DNA from: Sialis fuliginosa
Lineage: Eukaryota; Arthropoda; Insecta; Megaloptera; Sialidae
Direction: 5' to 3'
Assembly (NCBI GenBank): GCA_961205875.1
Contig: OY540811.1
Span: forward strand, 21,259,248-21,323,247
Length of the DNA: 64,000 nucleotides
Shown: piece by piece, positions 49,462 to 62,624 of the stretch
How positions within the stretch are numbered: the stretch's first letter is position 1
How the letters are laid out: every line of letters starts with the position of its first letter
Translations under genes and position numbers: made by a program
The notes under the pieces: model-generated
Told to the model about the DNA's origin: nothing
The model's database searches: none
The model's input: the letters and a program-made list of their open reading frames with translations, nothing else

Positions 49462-50969
49462 CTGAAGTAAAAGTATATATATTAAAGGAATTTTGTGTCA
49501 TATGATTTATTACTTTTTTCATGCACGGTATTCCTTGTGAATGGTTACAGGACAACCTCGATTTTTATATGTATGTAAATGGACCGTTCAAAAACTATAA
49601 ATGATAGCTCTGCTTTAATTTTTCAGAAAATATATATATTTTTGTTTATAGACACACATCGACAAATCATTGGTATTTAAATCTAAAAGAGAAAAAATGT
49701 GGAATAAACATTATTAAATACTTTAGATTTTAATTGAAATTTTGTACATATTTATTTCTATTAAATCCATTTTCAATGATCCAACTTCTTTCGATTCCAC
49801 ACTTGTGCTGTTTAGATTAGATTATTGCAGAGTAAGAAGTTCAAATAATGTTACTGACGCCACCCGTTTACAAGATTTATATATTTATTTTATCAGATTA
49901 ACTATTTATGTTTGATTAAACTTTATTCGATCAAACACTTTGGCTATTTATTTTTATTTATTTTATTAAGGACCTGAATCTGATTTTATTTATGATTCGG
50001 ATTAGAGTTAAATATATAAACTTCGGGTTCAATTCATGTGAAAATTATATCTTTGCGTTCAAGGAAAAAAATATTTTCAGGTTCAAGCTAATGTTAAAAA
50101 ATAGTTTCTTGAATGTGTCTATTTTATATTTTATTTATTCCTAATAAAATTTCTGAAATCTTTTCGTTACTTGTATGTAATTTATAATCGAAATAACTAC
50201 TGACAAAAATAACAAATTTATAGTAAATAATGATACATGGTATTCAATTAATATTGCTCCTTATCTTAAAATCAAATAATGCTTCATATGAACTCTGACG
50301 TTATAAAAACTAGGAAGAAGAATATAAAAATAATAATATCCCGATTTTGTTACATGTAAAAATTTCATTTTTTGTATCAATCTTTTTGGTATTAATGATG
50401 ATAAATATATTCTGCATTCGATCATTTCTTTAGAAAATAATTAATAAATTATATCGGAATATTCCTTTACTGAATTAAACTTGATTTGTATAATATTGTA
50501 AATATCACAGAAGAAAAAAATGTTCAAATATTTTAATTTTTTGAAACAAAATATATAAAAATTGTAATAATTAACTAAATCGATTTCGACAAAACGAACT
50601 ACAATGCATTTAGGTTACATAATGATTACATTAATTAATAAGTGGACCACATCGTTTAAAGGACAGGGTGAATTTCACTAATAAAAATTTTATTTTGATG
50701 ATAATTTGTGAAAATTAAATTTTGTGATACAGTTCATTACAAACTGAATTTAAAAACTAAAAAAAATTCTATGCTATTCTACAGTTTAATAATTGGAATT
50801 TGTTTGCGGGAAAGTTCACATTTTTCAAAACCACTAAAGTACATGCATACACAAATATTGACCTTAAAATTTTATAATTTTTTTCACAAAAACATTCTCA
50901 ATCTTGAATTACAATTTTTGATTCATCTATTGTTTATTTTATTCCAAAACGAATGTATACAAAATAAAT
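49462..50969 (-). other. Intron between exons B and A, proximal part
   Basis: AT-rich sequence. The open frame at 50708-50971 is chance, with no motif and composition like the background. Confidence 0.5.
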
Positions 50970-51491
50970 AAGATACTTGCACCAGTCTTGGATCATACCC
51001 CAGTGTTGGATTCTTGTTTAATTAAATGTACTAACAATAAGTTAGAAATATTTGTTGATATTTGATAACTGCCATTACAGAATCATAATCTATAGATACT
51101 TAACTGTAAAACAGCTTACTATGATGATAATTAGCCAATTATTAGTGTTAATTATTATTTTATCATAGCATCTGCTTAACATTGTTTCTAATTTTACGAT
51201 TCTTTAATTTATAACTTTTGCGTCGTAGTAGGTACTTATCTTTTTGTAATCATTAGCAAAAGTTTATCATTTTTTAATGCTTTTACTTTATCCATTACTG
51301 GAGAAAAAACATGAATGAAATAAAAGGTTATAATTTAAAAACAAGCTATATTTGCGGACTTTGATAATTAAATTGATTGAATAAAGAGATACTTGTTTTA
51401 TTAGTAACATATTAATACAAAAAAGAAGCCCATCAATCCCAAAAAACAGTATAACCTGCTCTTAAGGTGCCAAGGCTGATGCAAGTACCTT
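50970..51491 (-). mobile_element. 522-bp MITE with TIRs, complete copy
   Basis: The ends are AAGATACTTGCACCAGTCTT (then GG) at the left and CCAAGGCTGATGCAAGTACC (then TT) at the right, inverted over 22 bases with three differences. The body matches 22801-23325 in the opposite orientation. This copy defines both boundaries of the family. No coding capacity. Confidence 0.8.
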
Positions 51492-52560
51492 ACTATTTTT
51501 TTCAACCAAAAATAAGCTAACCTAGCTAAACTTGATTGATGACATAATATATGTACTGCTATAAACGTAAAATTTATACGGCTTTATATTTCCCAAACAT
51601 AAACACACCCTTTTAATATTTTATATGAATAATATGTGTGAATGAAAAACTAAATTTACATATTTTTAAATTTAATGAAAAAATTTAAGAACCGTATCCA
51701 AGCATGAAATTGACTTTTGACATCATTAGAGAAAAGAGAAAACTGAGCAACGTTTGGAACGTTTTTATCTAAATTTGTTACTGAAAATAAAACTCCCAAG
51801 GGTCGATGTATTTGAAATTTCACTTTGAACGATTGTCCTATTATTCCGTATCATGAATTGTTTTGTACATTTCAAGATATATGTTATTGAAAAAAGGACC
51901 CTGTTTGGAAACTAACACTAACCCAAGTCAATCAAATTGAGTTAATGTGTTTTTTTTTCAAATCAATTGACATTTGTCTCGATATATATAATGTAGGTAC
52001 ATATATGTGTGTTTTTATCGATGTCTTAGAATTGAATCAGTTTTTATTAACCTTTCTACTAATATTTACCTACATATATAAATATATTTTGAATGAAGTT
52101 ACTAAAATTTTTTAAAATTGTAATGTATTTTATATTTTGATTGACCTCTACATTTTCAGCTCTTGAAATGTCTACAGTATCTATGTTTAGTTCTTAATTA
52201 TAATATCACAGTAATTCTTATAAAATTCATCTATATGCATTTCCATCTTATCAATACGAATATATAAATCTGTCTGTAAGATTAAAATATTATTAGTCGT
52301 TTTTTAAACAATAAACAGGATGAGTCATATTAGGTAGAACAAACTTGAGCAGTTGATTGAGAAATATATTTCAAGAAAAAAGTTCATATAAACATGTGTC
52401 CGGAAATTCTTCGTGAGGGAACTGCAGAACACCAAAGATTTAACCTAAATTTAGTTTTTATTTAATATTTTGAGAACTCATTGTGATACAGTTATGAAAT
52501 TTTATTATCGGTTTAGTATTAAAAACGTATTTATATTAAATCGATTATAATATTTGTATT
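51492..52560 (-). other. AT-rich intronic DNA, nothing recognised
   Basis: No open frame, inverted repeat or GC island that I can support. Confidence 0.5.
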
Positions 52561-52650
52561 TGTCTTGACTTGAAACGGAAAGATTGAGAGAAAATTTTTA
52601 AATCGGAGAACAATTTTTTCTTTAAAAAAAACGATCGCAAAGCTTCTTGT
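52561..52650 (-). repeat. Dispersed repeat, copy 3 of 3 (partial)
   Basis: Minus strand reads AAGCTTTGCGATCG, GTTCTCCGATTTAAAAATTT and CTTTCCGTTTCAAGTCAAG, aligning with the middle of 33817-34045. Confidence 0.6.
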
Positions 52651-52887
52651 AATAAAACAATTCATAACAAAGAAACAACGTATTTAATTCATTATTATTG
52701 AATAAAAATCACAATTGCCATGAAAAACTAAAATATGTTTATTAGTCGAGCCAAAATTACAACAATCACTCGAGTGCAATATTAAATTCAAGTCAAGTAA
52801 GCTTTGGAAAAAAGAATGGTTGATGTTTGAAATTTTTTTATGTATTTATTAAAATTCTTTGCTTATTTTGTTAATATATAACAACAA

Positions 52888-53500
52888 TGCCGGTTTTAGG
52901 GAGGGAGGCTGGGTGACTGTCCGAGGTCCCAGTTCAGAAGGGGCGGCGAACGGCCACATGGAGGCAAACTTAGTTTAAATTCTAGTGAATAAATGAATTT
53001 TTTTAATTAAATGTTCATTTTTGAGAATCAAATCTCAAATTAAAATTTAATAAAGCAAAGAGGTTTTACTCTCTAAAAGCACAATGATTCATGAAATTCC
53101 AAAATAATATAAACAATCATAATAAGCTAATTCTCTTTTTGTATTTATTATTTCTATATTATGGAAATTATATTTTTTTCCTACACACGATATTTACATT
53201 TATAAATACTATTTCATTAACGTTTGAATCCATCCTATAAAAAAATAAAGGCTCATGTTTTGTCTCCGTTTTGCCAAGTGTTGAATGCATGTCGCCATTT
53301 CTATCTCGAGGGGATCACAGAGACTGTTCCTATGGTTACTTCATTGTGTGTGACCTTGATCACATCCAACACGTATAAAGCTGCGCCGCTACAGCGTGTA
53401 CGTTTGAAATATGGTCGACGTTTTGTAGGGCCGTATTTAGGCGTCAGCGCATCAAGCACAAGCTTTGAGCGGTTAGGTGAAAAAATCAAAATCAAAATGC
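52888..53500. mobile_element. Possible nonautonomous DNA transposon with GC-rich ends
   Basis: ATGCCGGTTTTAGGGAGGGA then GGTCCCAGTTCAGAAGGGGC at 52889-52945, and TAGGGCCGTATTTAGGCGTC near 53427 are GC-rich terminal-like words. The open frame 53224-53520 covers the second patch but has no transposase motif. The ends could belong to two different elements. Confidence 0.35.
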
Positions 53501-54708
53501 AAAGAAGAAAAATTACATAAAAACAAATTTTAATATAAAACTGTTTTTTTATGTTCTGATACACTTACAAAGGGAACCCTTGAACCTGTTCTTTCCGATT
53601 TTTTTCATATTGAAATATGTTGTAGAAGGGGGTGAAATATGCATAGAAAAATTAATAGAGTTGTTTAAATCGCATTTGATTTTATTATATCGGAGTTATT
53701 ATAAAAACATCAGAATGAAAGATAAAATATGACTGGAAAAAGGAAAAGCACTTCATGAATCTATCTTTTCGTTTTTCTTTTATTTATAATAAATGTATTT
53801 ATTAATTGTATTGTTTAATCTAGGATAAACACCTGAATTTATTTATGGTACGGAAATATACATTTTTTTCTGATTACAGTTCGCATTCAGGTTCAGGTTC
53901 CATTTACCTACTACCATTTCGTCCATCGTCTTTCATTAACGCTAACAGTTGAAATTAAAAACTGATTTTCCGCTTCAGTTTGAACGAACAGAATGTATCA
54001 CGCTATCGTATTCTATCGCAGTAGTACCGTTATCGCTACCTATACCGCTCCGGTTTGAGATGACCTTAAAATAACTCTAACCCTATAATAGTGAAGTCTT
54101 ATTTTATGACAGTAATTGAGGCGTCAAATATATGTATACATTTAGAATATGGTAAAAACAGTAATAGTTTAATTTTAATATTTTTATTAGCAATACTTTC
54201 ATAAATACTAAAAGTAACAGTGATAAATGTAATTACAAAAATAATGAGCTACTGACAATGAGAAGAATAAGTACCACTAAATCAATAAATATATTTTTTT
54301 TATGGTGTACATATTAATATATTAGGAATCCCTGCATTTTAAAATGTCAAATACCTACCTACAAAAATTGATTCGATGAATTTTATCTATACTCTTTACA
54401 TATCTAAAATATATTTTTTGTAATAGTATATGTAGTATGATGGAAGATGTAAAACCGATAAAATATATCCATATAGTAGTAAAAGAACTTAGACTAGTCC
54501 TGTTACCACTTTAACAATAATCCTTGTATTGTGCCTTTGTTTTCTTTAGTATCTAAAGAAAAATAAAATATCATATACTACATTCATATGTTATATGGCA
54601 TTTAATCTTTTACAATGTATGAAATATTTCTTTATTCTTTTTATTTGACAGATAATTTCAAATATTATCCTTAAAAATATAACTGATAGCCTGTGTGTTT
54701 TAAGGGTT
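53501..54708 (-). other. AT-rich intronic DNA, nothing recognised
   Basis: A pyrimidine-rich stretch and a slightly GC-richer patch near 53980-54060 show no motif. Confidence 0.5.
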
Positions 54709-55436
54709 CTGTTGAAAACTAACCCTTATTTATTTATTTATTTATTTTCGCTCTGTCCGTCTGTCTGTCTATATAAATATTATACCTATTAAGATAAAAT
54801 TTGTTATACGGAAGTAGATTGATGAACCGAAACAGAGATAGAAAAAGGTATTCTCAAAAAATTTTTATCACTTACTCCATCTTTAGATAGGTCTCCTAAA
54901 ATGTAAAAAAAAATATATAAGGACCTTTAACCTTTCAGTCACGATGCATTTGCTTTTCAAAGTCATTATTAGAGCATCCCCCCTCCTAAATTCTAAATTA
55001 TCAATTCAAAAAATCTAAAAAAAATACAGATTGTAGCTTTTAATTAATACTTACAATGATAATTATAACGAATACTATCAAAATGTTTTTCGACCCCTTC
55101 CAGGTAGGTACTCACTTTTTTCACTTACTCCATTGGGTGTATTTAGATAAGTTTTTCTAAAATGGAACAAAAAATGTATTAGGATCTTTTGATTTTAACC
55201 CTTCAGTCACGATACATTTCCTATTCAAAGTTGTTACCAGAGCCCCCCACTCATCCTAATTTATAAACTATCGATGCAAAAAATCTGAAAAAAAAATTCG
55301 AAATGAAAATTATAACGAACACTGTAACAAAAATATAAAAAATTTGAAATAACTTTTTTTATAAATAGTAGTGAGAAATTCTCACTACTTATGACTACAG
55401 AACCCTATCATGTGCGTGCTCAATACGTACTTAACC
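54709..55436 (+). repeat. Diverged GGGTTCYG repeat with tandem internal duplication
   Basis: It opens AAGGGTTCTGTTGAAAACTA, then CTGTCCGTCTGTCTGTC, and closes ACAGAACCCTATCATGTGCG. The interior repeats a unit twice (54870-55020 and 55120-55300): CACTTACTCCAT, TCAGTCACGAT, AGAGC(A/C)CCCC and AAAAAATCTRAAAAAAA. It has the same overall plan as 25487-26260 but a different interior. Similar repeats are widespread in insects. Confidence 0.6.
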
Positions 55437-58255
55437 GTTTTATTTTTTTAATAAATTGTATTAAAAATAATTCAAATTCCAAACGACTAACTTTATCTGG
55501 TTTTTTGAACAGTTAATTTGATTTATATGTAACTAATTTATTTCAAAACGAAAAGTTTAATCAACAAAAAGTCAAATAAAAATGCTTTACTTTTTCAAAT
55601 CAAATTAAAAGTTAAAGATGGTAGATGTATGTACATAAATTATCCAGTGAGATATTTACACATAACAGAACACCTAGCCTTAATTATTTGTATAGTAATC
55701 ATTATATTTATCTTCAGAAATGAATGGGAGGTACCACAATATTTACCAAAATGAATGACGCACAATGGTTTATTAACGTTAAATGTCAAATACGTCACTT
55801 ATTAGCGTCTCGTACCGTAAATTGAAACCTTTAGCAATGTTGAAATGAATTTAAATATTATCGAAAATATGACACAATGAATTTATATTTTATCAATATT
55901 CTAATTTTGAATTATTATTTTTTTATTTTAACAAATAATAATTTTATTTAACAAAAATTACAAATAATTTTTGTTCTGTTTAAATTTAAAAGTTAATAAT
56001 TGAAAACAAAATAAACAACTGCCGTCCGAGCGCAAAATTCTTCCCTCTGCCCCGTGACACTTCATCATAGTTCGCGCGAATTGCCGCGAATAATATGTTA
56101 CTGTATGTATATTTCAAGTTATTTCCTAAACCAAAAGACCAAAGTGAATGCTGTAAAGGGCAAATTATAACTACATTAAGTACTTATGACGATAAAATCA
56201 TTTATTTCGATAAGGATTAATATTTTGCAGGTCATAAGTCCACGTAAACAGAACCCAAATATTTTAAATTTTCTTTGTAACATAAAAGTAGTCACTGGTA
56301 GCTTTTATATCGCAAGTAAATAACGTGCATTTATTTTTATTTTTATTTTTCTCATCATTGACTGAATTATTAATAACATTTTTACTCTATTCTATAAAAT
56401 TGTACAGTTTTATAAGGTTTCAGCAAATATAATGTCTGCATTTGTAACTCTATTAATTCAGTGGAACATAACATACGTATATTATAACAATAGAAATTGG
56501 ATATACCGTAGATTCTATATTTTGTATCATTGTTTTTTTCTGCATCTGTTGAAAACAGCAGTGTATTTTAATCGGATAACTATATTTTCTGTTCATTTCA
56601 CACAAATAAGTTAATAGAACTAGTTTATTTAATTTTAATCGAAAAACTTTGTATAACAGATATTTATAAATTAAATCAAGTAGATTTTGAACTACTATTC
56701 GTTGTATACGAGTTTATATACGATTTATTTAATTTAAAAACTTTATATCTCGTATACTTCAAATATAAATCAAAACAATTCAAAATTAACAATTTGTAAA
56801 AGATATTAATTTAATAAAGTGGTAAATGTAACGAGTACAATATAATTGTCAATATGAGACTTGTTCATTGCTTATTGTTAGTTGAAACAACTTCATAAAA
56901 TATTTTTTCTCAATTTATTATTCAAATAAATGGTGTTTTGTGTGCAATGTTTTTTCTGAAAAATACCTACTTCATTAATCAAATTACCTTGACATTAAAA
57001 TTAGAAAATGATTATCTGGCGAATGGTTGAGTAATTGATTACTAACATACATAAAATAAAAATAATAAAAACTTGTCACTTTTTGTCGATTCACTATTTT
57101 TTTTAAAGAATAGTTGATTAATGAAGTCCTTTTTAAATAACAGATACAGGCTTTCAATATTTCATTTATTTGTCACTTACAGTTAATTGTAAATATTTTA
57201 CTGTTAAAAATTAAAAAAAGAAAAACAACACTATATTGACTGTTGTTTGGCTTCTAACGGTTCACTTAAAGAAAGACCTACATTATAATTACTACACAAT
57301 TAATATTCTGTGTAACATATTTTCTACAAAAACATCAACTGTAGTATTTGTTAATTTTCGATTCCATTAAATGCCTTGAGAGGTGAAAATATTATATATT
57401 ATAAGCGTGTAAAATAGAAATAAATTCTGGAATATTTATTGTATATTGATGAAGAAATCTGAAATAATAGTTATAACGATAATTCTATTTAGCCTGTTCG
57501 TTTCCCAGTCATCTGAAATAAAGTGTTTTAAATATCGGACATTGAGGGGAATTCATGCATGCTCATAAATGTACATTATATAGTATACACTATTTACATT
57601 ATATAACACCTATAAATTGAATAATTACATGTGCGGAATTATTGAATTATTATATGTCCAGATGCCTTTTAGTCCTGCGCTGAAGAAAGTACCTACCAGG
57701 AAATAAAGGACTGACTGCAAGCGCAGAGACGAGATTAATTCAAATAAATTATGTAAAATATCCTTATAGTTTCAAATGATACGTAAGACAAGAAAAGCAA
57801 TAATGGTAAATGAACGCCTCTTTTGAGTCACATAAATTATAAATCATTTACTTCCACGGTCATGCACTAACTGAAGAAGATTGATAAAACTATATTATAC
57901 ATTTAATATGAGGCTATATAATATATTATACATGTAGTGATTACTTTTCTCGTGTCCTATATATAGATCACCCTATATCTGGGTTAGTAAATCAATTCAA
58001 GTAATAATTTTGTATTATATTTGTTAATTTTACTGTTAAAAGTTACTAACAATGCAAATCATAAAAAAACCATTTTAAATAGCTTTAGGCATTTCTGAGT
58101 TAATTAAAAAATCATAAGATCTATGTTGTACTGTATAATGAAATGACTATATTTAGGAAAGTTTAATTTACAATTATATAAGATATATATACAGAATTTA
58201 TTTTTAGTCATTTACATCATAAAATCTTTATTCCGTATTTGACAAAGCTACTCAC
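55437..58255 (-). other. Intron 3' of exon A, nothing recognised
   Basis: AT-rich. A GC-richer patch at about 56022-56095 (CTGCCGTCCGAGCGCAAAAT, CGCGCGAATTGCCGCG) has no frame or splice sites. Confidence 0.5.
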
Positions 58256-58603
58256 CCAGAAGTGGCGTGAATATCAATCTCAGGCCATGACGCCCTTCTT
58301 GCACAGAAGTCCGGAGGGGGCGGATCCGGTGGCGGGGGTATGGGCTGCTGTCGTCTAAATGATCCAGGCCGTCCATGCCTTGGTGGTGGTGTTGGGAGTG
58401 CATCAAGCGTGCTCCGTCGACGAGCCGCAGCACCGGGAGGTGGTGGCAAGGCTTCGACCCCTGGAGATGGTACTACTCGAGGAAATCCCGCTAGAGGGTG
58501 TTGCACGATGCCGGCGGCCGAAGCGTCAGCGCTGCCTCGAGGCGACGCGCCCCCGCTACCACCGCCGACCCCTCCGCCAGAATCCGAACGACTGAATGAG
58601 AAC
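58256..58603 (-). CDS. Internal exon A of a BAIAP3/UNC13D (Unc-13-4) family gene: disordered Pro/Gly-rich region
   Basis: This is the most upstream exon seen of a minus-strand gene whose next exon is 49461-49236. The acceptor is cctgctacag|GTTCTC and the donor is TCTGG|gtgagt. It contributes one base of a split codon, 115 full codons and two bases of a glycine codon completed by the next exon. Residues 1-30 are Ser/Gly-rich (FSFSRSDSGGG start). Residues 50-100 are proline-rich with PPPP runs. The exon ends in RRASWPEIDIHATSG. RRRST and RRAS are possible basophilic kinase sites (inference). There is no folded domain, so the protein here is probably a disordered linker ahead of the family's conserved core. 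GC content is far above the flanking introns, which supports coding, and no stop occurs in this frame. Plus-strand open frames over the same bases are shadows. Assignment to the gene rests on phase match and order; the sequence itself is too divergent to assign alone. Confidence 0.8.
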
Positions 58604-58657
58604 CTGTAGCAGGAAACGTATCTCTGTAGTAACGAACATTAATCTAACTCTTACTTT

Positions 58658-58994
58658 TAAGCCCGGTTTACACGCAGTCAGTATTTTGTCGAGTACGTAA
58701 GTACATACATACATTTGAATTCATACATTATAGAGACGTTATACGTGTCAAGTGAGAGATTTTATTAACCATTCAGAATTTATTTTACTAATGATAGTTT
58801 AGGATTAATGAATCAAATTGCTTTACGATATGTATTAAGGAAAAGCTACTTGTATTATAAAATATAGTAGGTTCGATCGACCGTGTCAGCTACTTACTTT
58901 TTATGTTTATACTAATTAAGTACTAATGTTTAGTGCTATCAGAGTTTAACAGATTTTCAATTAGAGTAAATGGCTGCATGTAAACTGAGCTTTA
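58658..58994. mobile_element. Short TIR element (AAGCCCGGTTTACACG type)
   Basis: AAGCCCGGTTTACACGCAGT at the left and GGCTGCATGTAAACTGAGCT at the right are imperfectly inverted. It lies only about 55 bp upstream of the exon A acceptor. No coding capacity. Confidence 0.5.
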
Positions 58995-61900
58995 GCAGGT
59001 AGCGGTTTCGTAATTGAGATTAATATATTTTTTATTATGATTACATTTATAATTGCTTTTAGACGTGTTGAAAATTTGTTATAATGAGCAGAAATTTCTA
59101 CTTGTGGAAATATTTTAGATTTATCTCAAATTTATATTTCAAATATGTATTTTATATTTTATGAAAATCAATTTTAATTTTAAGAAATAACAGAATATTT
59201 TATTGGTATATACATTTTTTTAGAAAATTTTCTTATATTATTTTATAAATATATGTTTCGATCAAAGTTCTGAAATAAAAATCGAAAGGGATTTATAATT
59301 AGACACGCAAAATTTATAGTTTTCAATAACAACAAACTTGTTAGTTTAGTGTTCGACCGAACATTTGGCTGCGGCCAAATTAATTTCCTTTAAATTGAAA
59401 GAAAAAATTTCTTAAAAATAAAAAGCGTAGTTTCTTTGACTTCGGCCAAAAATTCACCTTCAATCAGACATTGCAAAATATTTTATAATCGCTGAATTTG
59501 TATATAACATTGCATTTTTAATTGAATTGGGATTTTAATCTATCATTGTATCATAAACATTCTGTTTTACTTTTTGTATAGATAGTTGGAATTATTAATA
59601 TCTTTTATATTTCTTAAAAATTAATTTTTAATTTAAAAAAGAATTAAAATATTGATAAAACAAGATTTTAAAAATAAATAGGTAACCTGTTTATTTTATA
59701 TATAAATGTGTGTATACAATATACGTGTATCAAAATAATGGTTTTATAATTTAGCATAACTTTTAACATTCATTAAAAATTTAATATTTTAAAAATTTCA
59801 CACAGGGAATGATAAAGAGTTCTATTATCAGAGACAACGTTATGCTTCACAAAACATAAATAGCCGATTTTTCGTCTGTCAAAAAGATACCAACGAAAGA
59901 TAGTGAGGAAATACAATATCTTTCAAAAAAAGCTTTGAAGTGACATCGTTTATTTTTAGATTGTTATGAAAAATCAAGACGACATTACACTACATATAAA
60001 ATATTTTAACATTAATGAAAACTTATTGCACTTGGAATAAATATAAAAATAATATTTTTAATGTTAAATTATTGAGATTGTTGATTCAATATACATATTT
60101 CTTTGATTTTTATTATACATATTTTGCTGTATAAAATCATAAAAATTAACAAAAAATATACTAATGCATAAAATGTGTTAATTTATACTAACAATTTACA
60201 TGAATTCTAACGATTTGTATTGATCTATTTAAAAACATAGCTTTGTCGGTACTTAAGTACTGCTTTTATACTTAAAAAGAACTTTATAGTTCTGTTTAGG
60301 TTTGTTAAAGTATTAAATTATTTTAACAAATCAAATTTTATATTAAACATAAACAGTTATATTGACTGATAACAATTTATTTAATATTCAATATAGATTT
60401 AACTCAAGACAATAAATACATCTAGTGTTTTATGAAATCCACAGCAGCTGCACTAGAACTTACGGTATCTATTGAAAACAATAAGTGACGATTGTATAAA
60501 TTTCTCCGTAACATTTCCTTTGTGTAAGAACTTGCAATAAACTAGTAATAATAAACATAATATAATGTTTACCATAAGTTTAATAATAGTTCTGATTTAT
60601 GTAATAATCATAACAATACCATTCAATTTGTAAGACGATATCTACAGAGTTTATTACAAATATAATTCAGATAATTTATTTTACAAAATTCAGATACAAT
60701 ATAGGTCATATAAAATTTATCTGGCACTAACTATTATATATGTATTATATATAACTATAATAAATATATCTCAAACATTTACAAAAATAACAATAAATTA
60801 ATGTAATGTAGTTTATTATAGAGTCATTCCATTTATAATCATCAAATTTATAAAAATATAGAAGTTGCACCATTTTTAATTTTGATGAAAGCTTAATCAT
60901 TTGTTATTATACTTATTAGATAGCAGAAACTGTAGTTAGAAAAATTTTAAAGACCTTAGTTCGGGGGTGGTGACCGTTTTATCTCTTAAGATATGAAGAT
61001 TTCGTCGATTTTCAACGTTTTTTCAACTCGCTATAGCACGCGTTCTAATAAAGCAATTATAACGGGCTTGATGTCATTTGAAAGGCTAAAGAGTTTAGTT
61101 TCAAATGATCTAGCACAATTTTAAGTTTAAATTATTTTTTTGTAGATAGAGGCTTTTCAATTTTATTAATAAAATTGTCATTTTTTTTATTTTTCTCTTC
61201 GAAATTTATTGTGACTCTAAGGTTAAACTGAGAATGCTATAATTATGTATAAGTTATGTTCATTTATAGTACTCAGTACCCACAAAAAATCAGCTTGATT
61301 GATGCACATTTTTTATTAAAAATTTTTTGTTAAATATCGCAAAAATCACGAAAACAACAAAATCAGCTGTTTTCGAAGCAAAAAAAGTTATGTGGGGGAC
61401 GAGATAAAATTCTGAATTTTTTTTTTACAAATGAAATTAATTTCTTGGCATAAAGTGTTAACTAATGTAATTTCTTCTGTATCATGATGTACAAAGAAGT
61501 CTTGTGCCGACCAGGGCAGTTTATTTTAATATATTGTAACTATTTTCAACAAAACTAGGTGTTAACCATGAGTCATGACTTTATACATATAAGGTATAAC
61601 GATAGCACAACGCAATAGGTACAATACATATTCTCAAAAATCAAGTAAATCCCTCTTTGATGTATAAATCATTATACATATTTACATTAAAGGTTTAACT
61701 GTTTTCTCCAGTTATTTAGGGGAAAATTAAAATATTCTCATTTAAACAAAGGATTTCATTGAATAAATACGATATAATTTGTTCCGCTCATAAACGAATA
61801 AATTTTAAACAATTATAAGCCCGCTTTCTAGACAACTCGATATTTACATTCCATTGTATAGGTCTATTTCATAGGGTAACTGTGTTCAACTTTGTTTTAA

Positions 61901-62137
61901 ACTTTCTCTTCAAATGAGAGATATTTTCGTGTGGTTACTTTTGTCTGAACCAGTGTTCGTCAAACTAAATACTATGTTGAGAACAAAAGTTAATGAATAT
62001 TTCATCTAACTCTACTTGTCAGTCTCCGTTTAGATTTATTTATACTGCTTTGTGTAATATGTACTAACTTGAAATTAAATTTAGATGTATCATTTAAATT
62101 ACTACGCTATTATGAGTAAACTAATATCTTAACCCTC

Positions 62138-62180
62138 TTTTGCATGAATTTAATTAAAATTAAATTAAATTCATGCAAAA
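62138..62180. repeat. Near-perfect hairpin
   Basis: TTTTGCATGAATTTAATT and its inverse AATTAAATTCATGCAAAA are separated by a few bases. Confidence 0.85.
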
Positions 62181-62592
62181 AAATAAATAAAATTTATGTT
62201 ACCTCATTAGCTCCATCTATTACAACAATTATGTACTAGTAAATATTATTTTATGTTCCCAAAGAGGAACTCCATTCAAATTAACTACAAAAATTTCAAT
62301 GGCTAGATCTCATTACTTCGATATTATGTTAATAGAGAGTTAAGAAAAAAACATTGTTCTATTTATGTTGTTTGTTAATTTAAAATATTCACTCATTTGA
62401 TTATAATAATTTTACATTTGGTACCATTGCAAAGAAAAAAAATGTACTGACTAGCGAAATCAATATTATCATAATATTAGAACATATTCTTAATCCAAAT
62501 ATATTATTTTTTGTCTTTAAAAAAATATTTTCGGATGAAAACAATAATCTCTCTATTTTAAACAATATTTCACAGACAATTATTTTTTCTTG

Positions 62593-62624
62593 TTTTATAC
62601 GTGTTATAGGCTACACGTATAAAA
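62593..62624. repeat. Perfect 12-bp inverted repeat
   Basis: TTTTATACGTGT and ACACGTATAAAA flank an 8-base loop (TATAGGCT). Confidence 0.85.

Larger units (their letters stand above)
8889..58603 (-). other. Partial gene span: Unc-13-4 / BAIAP3-like vesicle priming protein, five exons
   Basis: The five exons join in one frame with phases 2-2, 0-0, 1-1 and 2-2 across introns of about 8.8, 31.4, 3.7 and 4.6 kb, giving about 383 residues. Known family architecture is C2A, MHD1/MUN, MHD2, C2B. Only the N-terminal region and most of C2A are here. Family proteins bridge vesicles and target membranes and promote Ca2+-triggered SNARE assembly: granule and lysosome secretion for UNC13D, dense-core vesicles for BAIAP3, and tracheal tube fusion via lysosome-related organelles for fly Staccato. 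The long introns are typical of a mid-to-large insect genome. No promoter, start, stop or poly(A) signal of this gene falls in the window. Confidence 0.85.

Noticed and set aside
53224..53520. 98-codon open frame
   Set aside because: It overlaps GC-rich transposon-end-like sequence, lacks any domain motif, and the opposite strand is open too.
58340..58609. Plus-strand open frames over exon A
   Set aside because: Gly/Pro-rich composition makes all frames open; only the minus frame joins exon B in phase with proper GT/AG sites.
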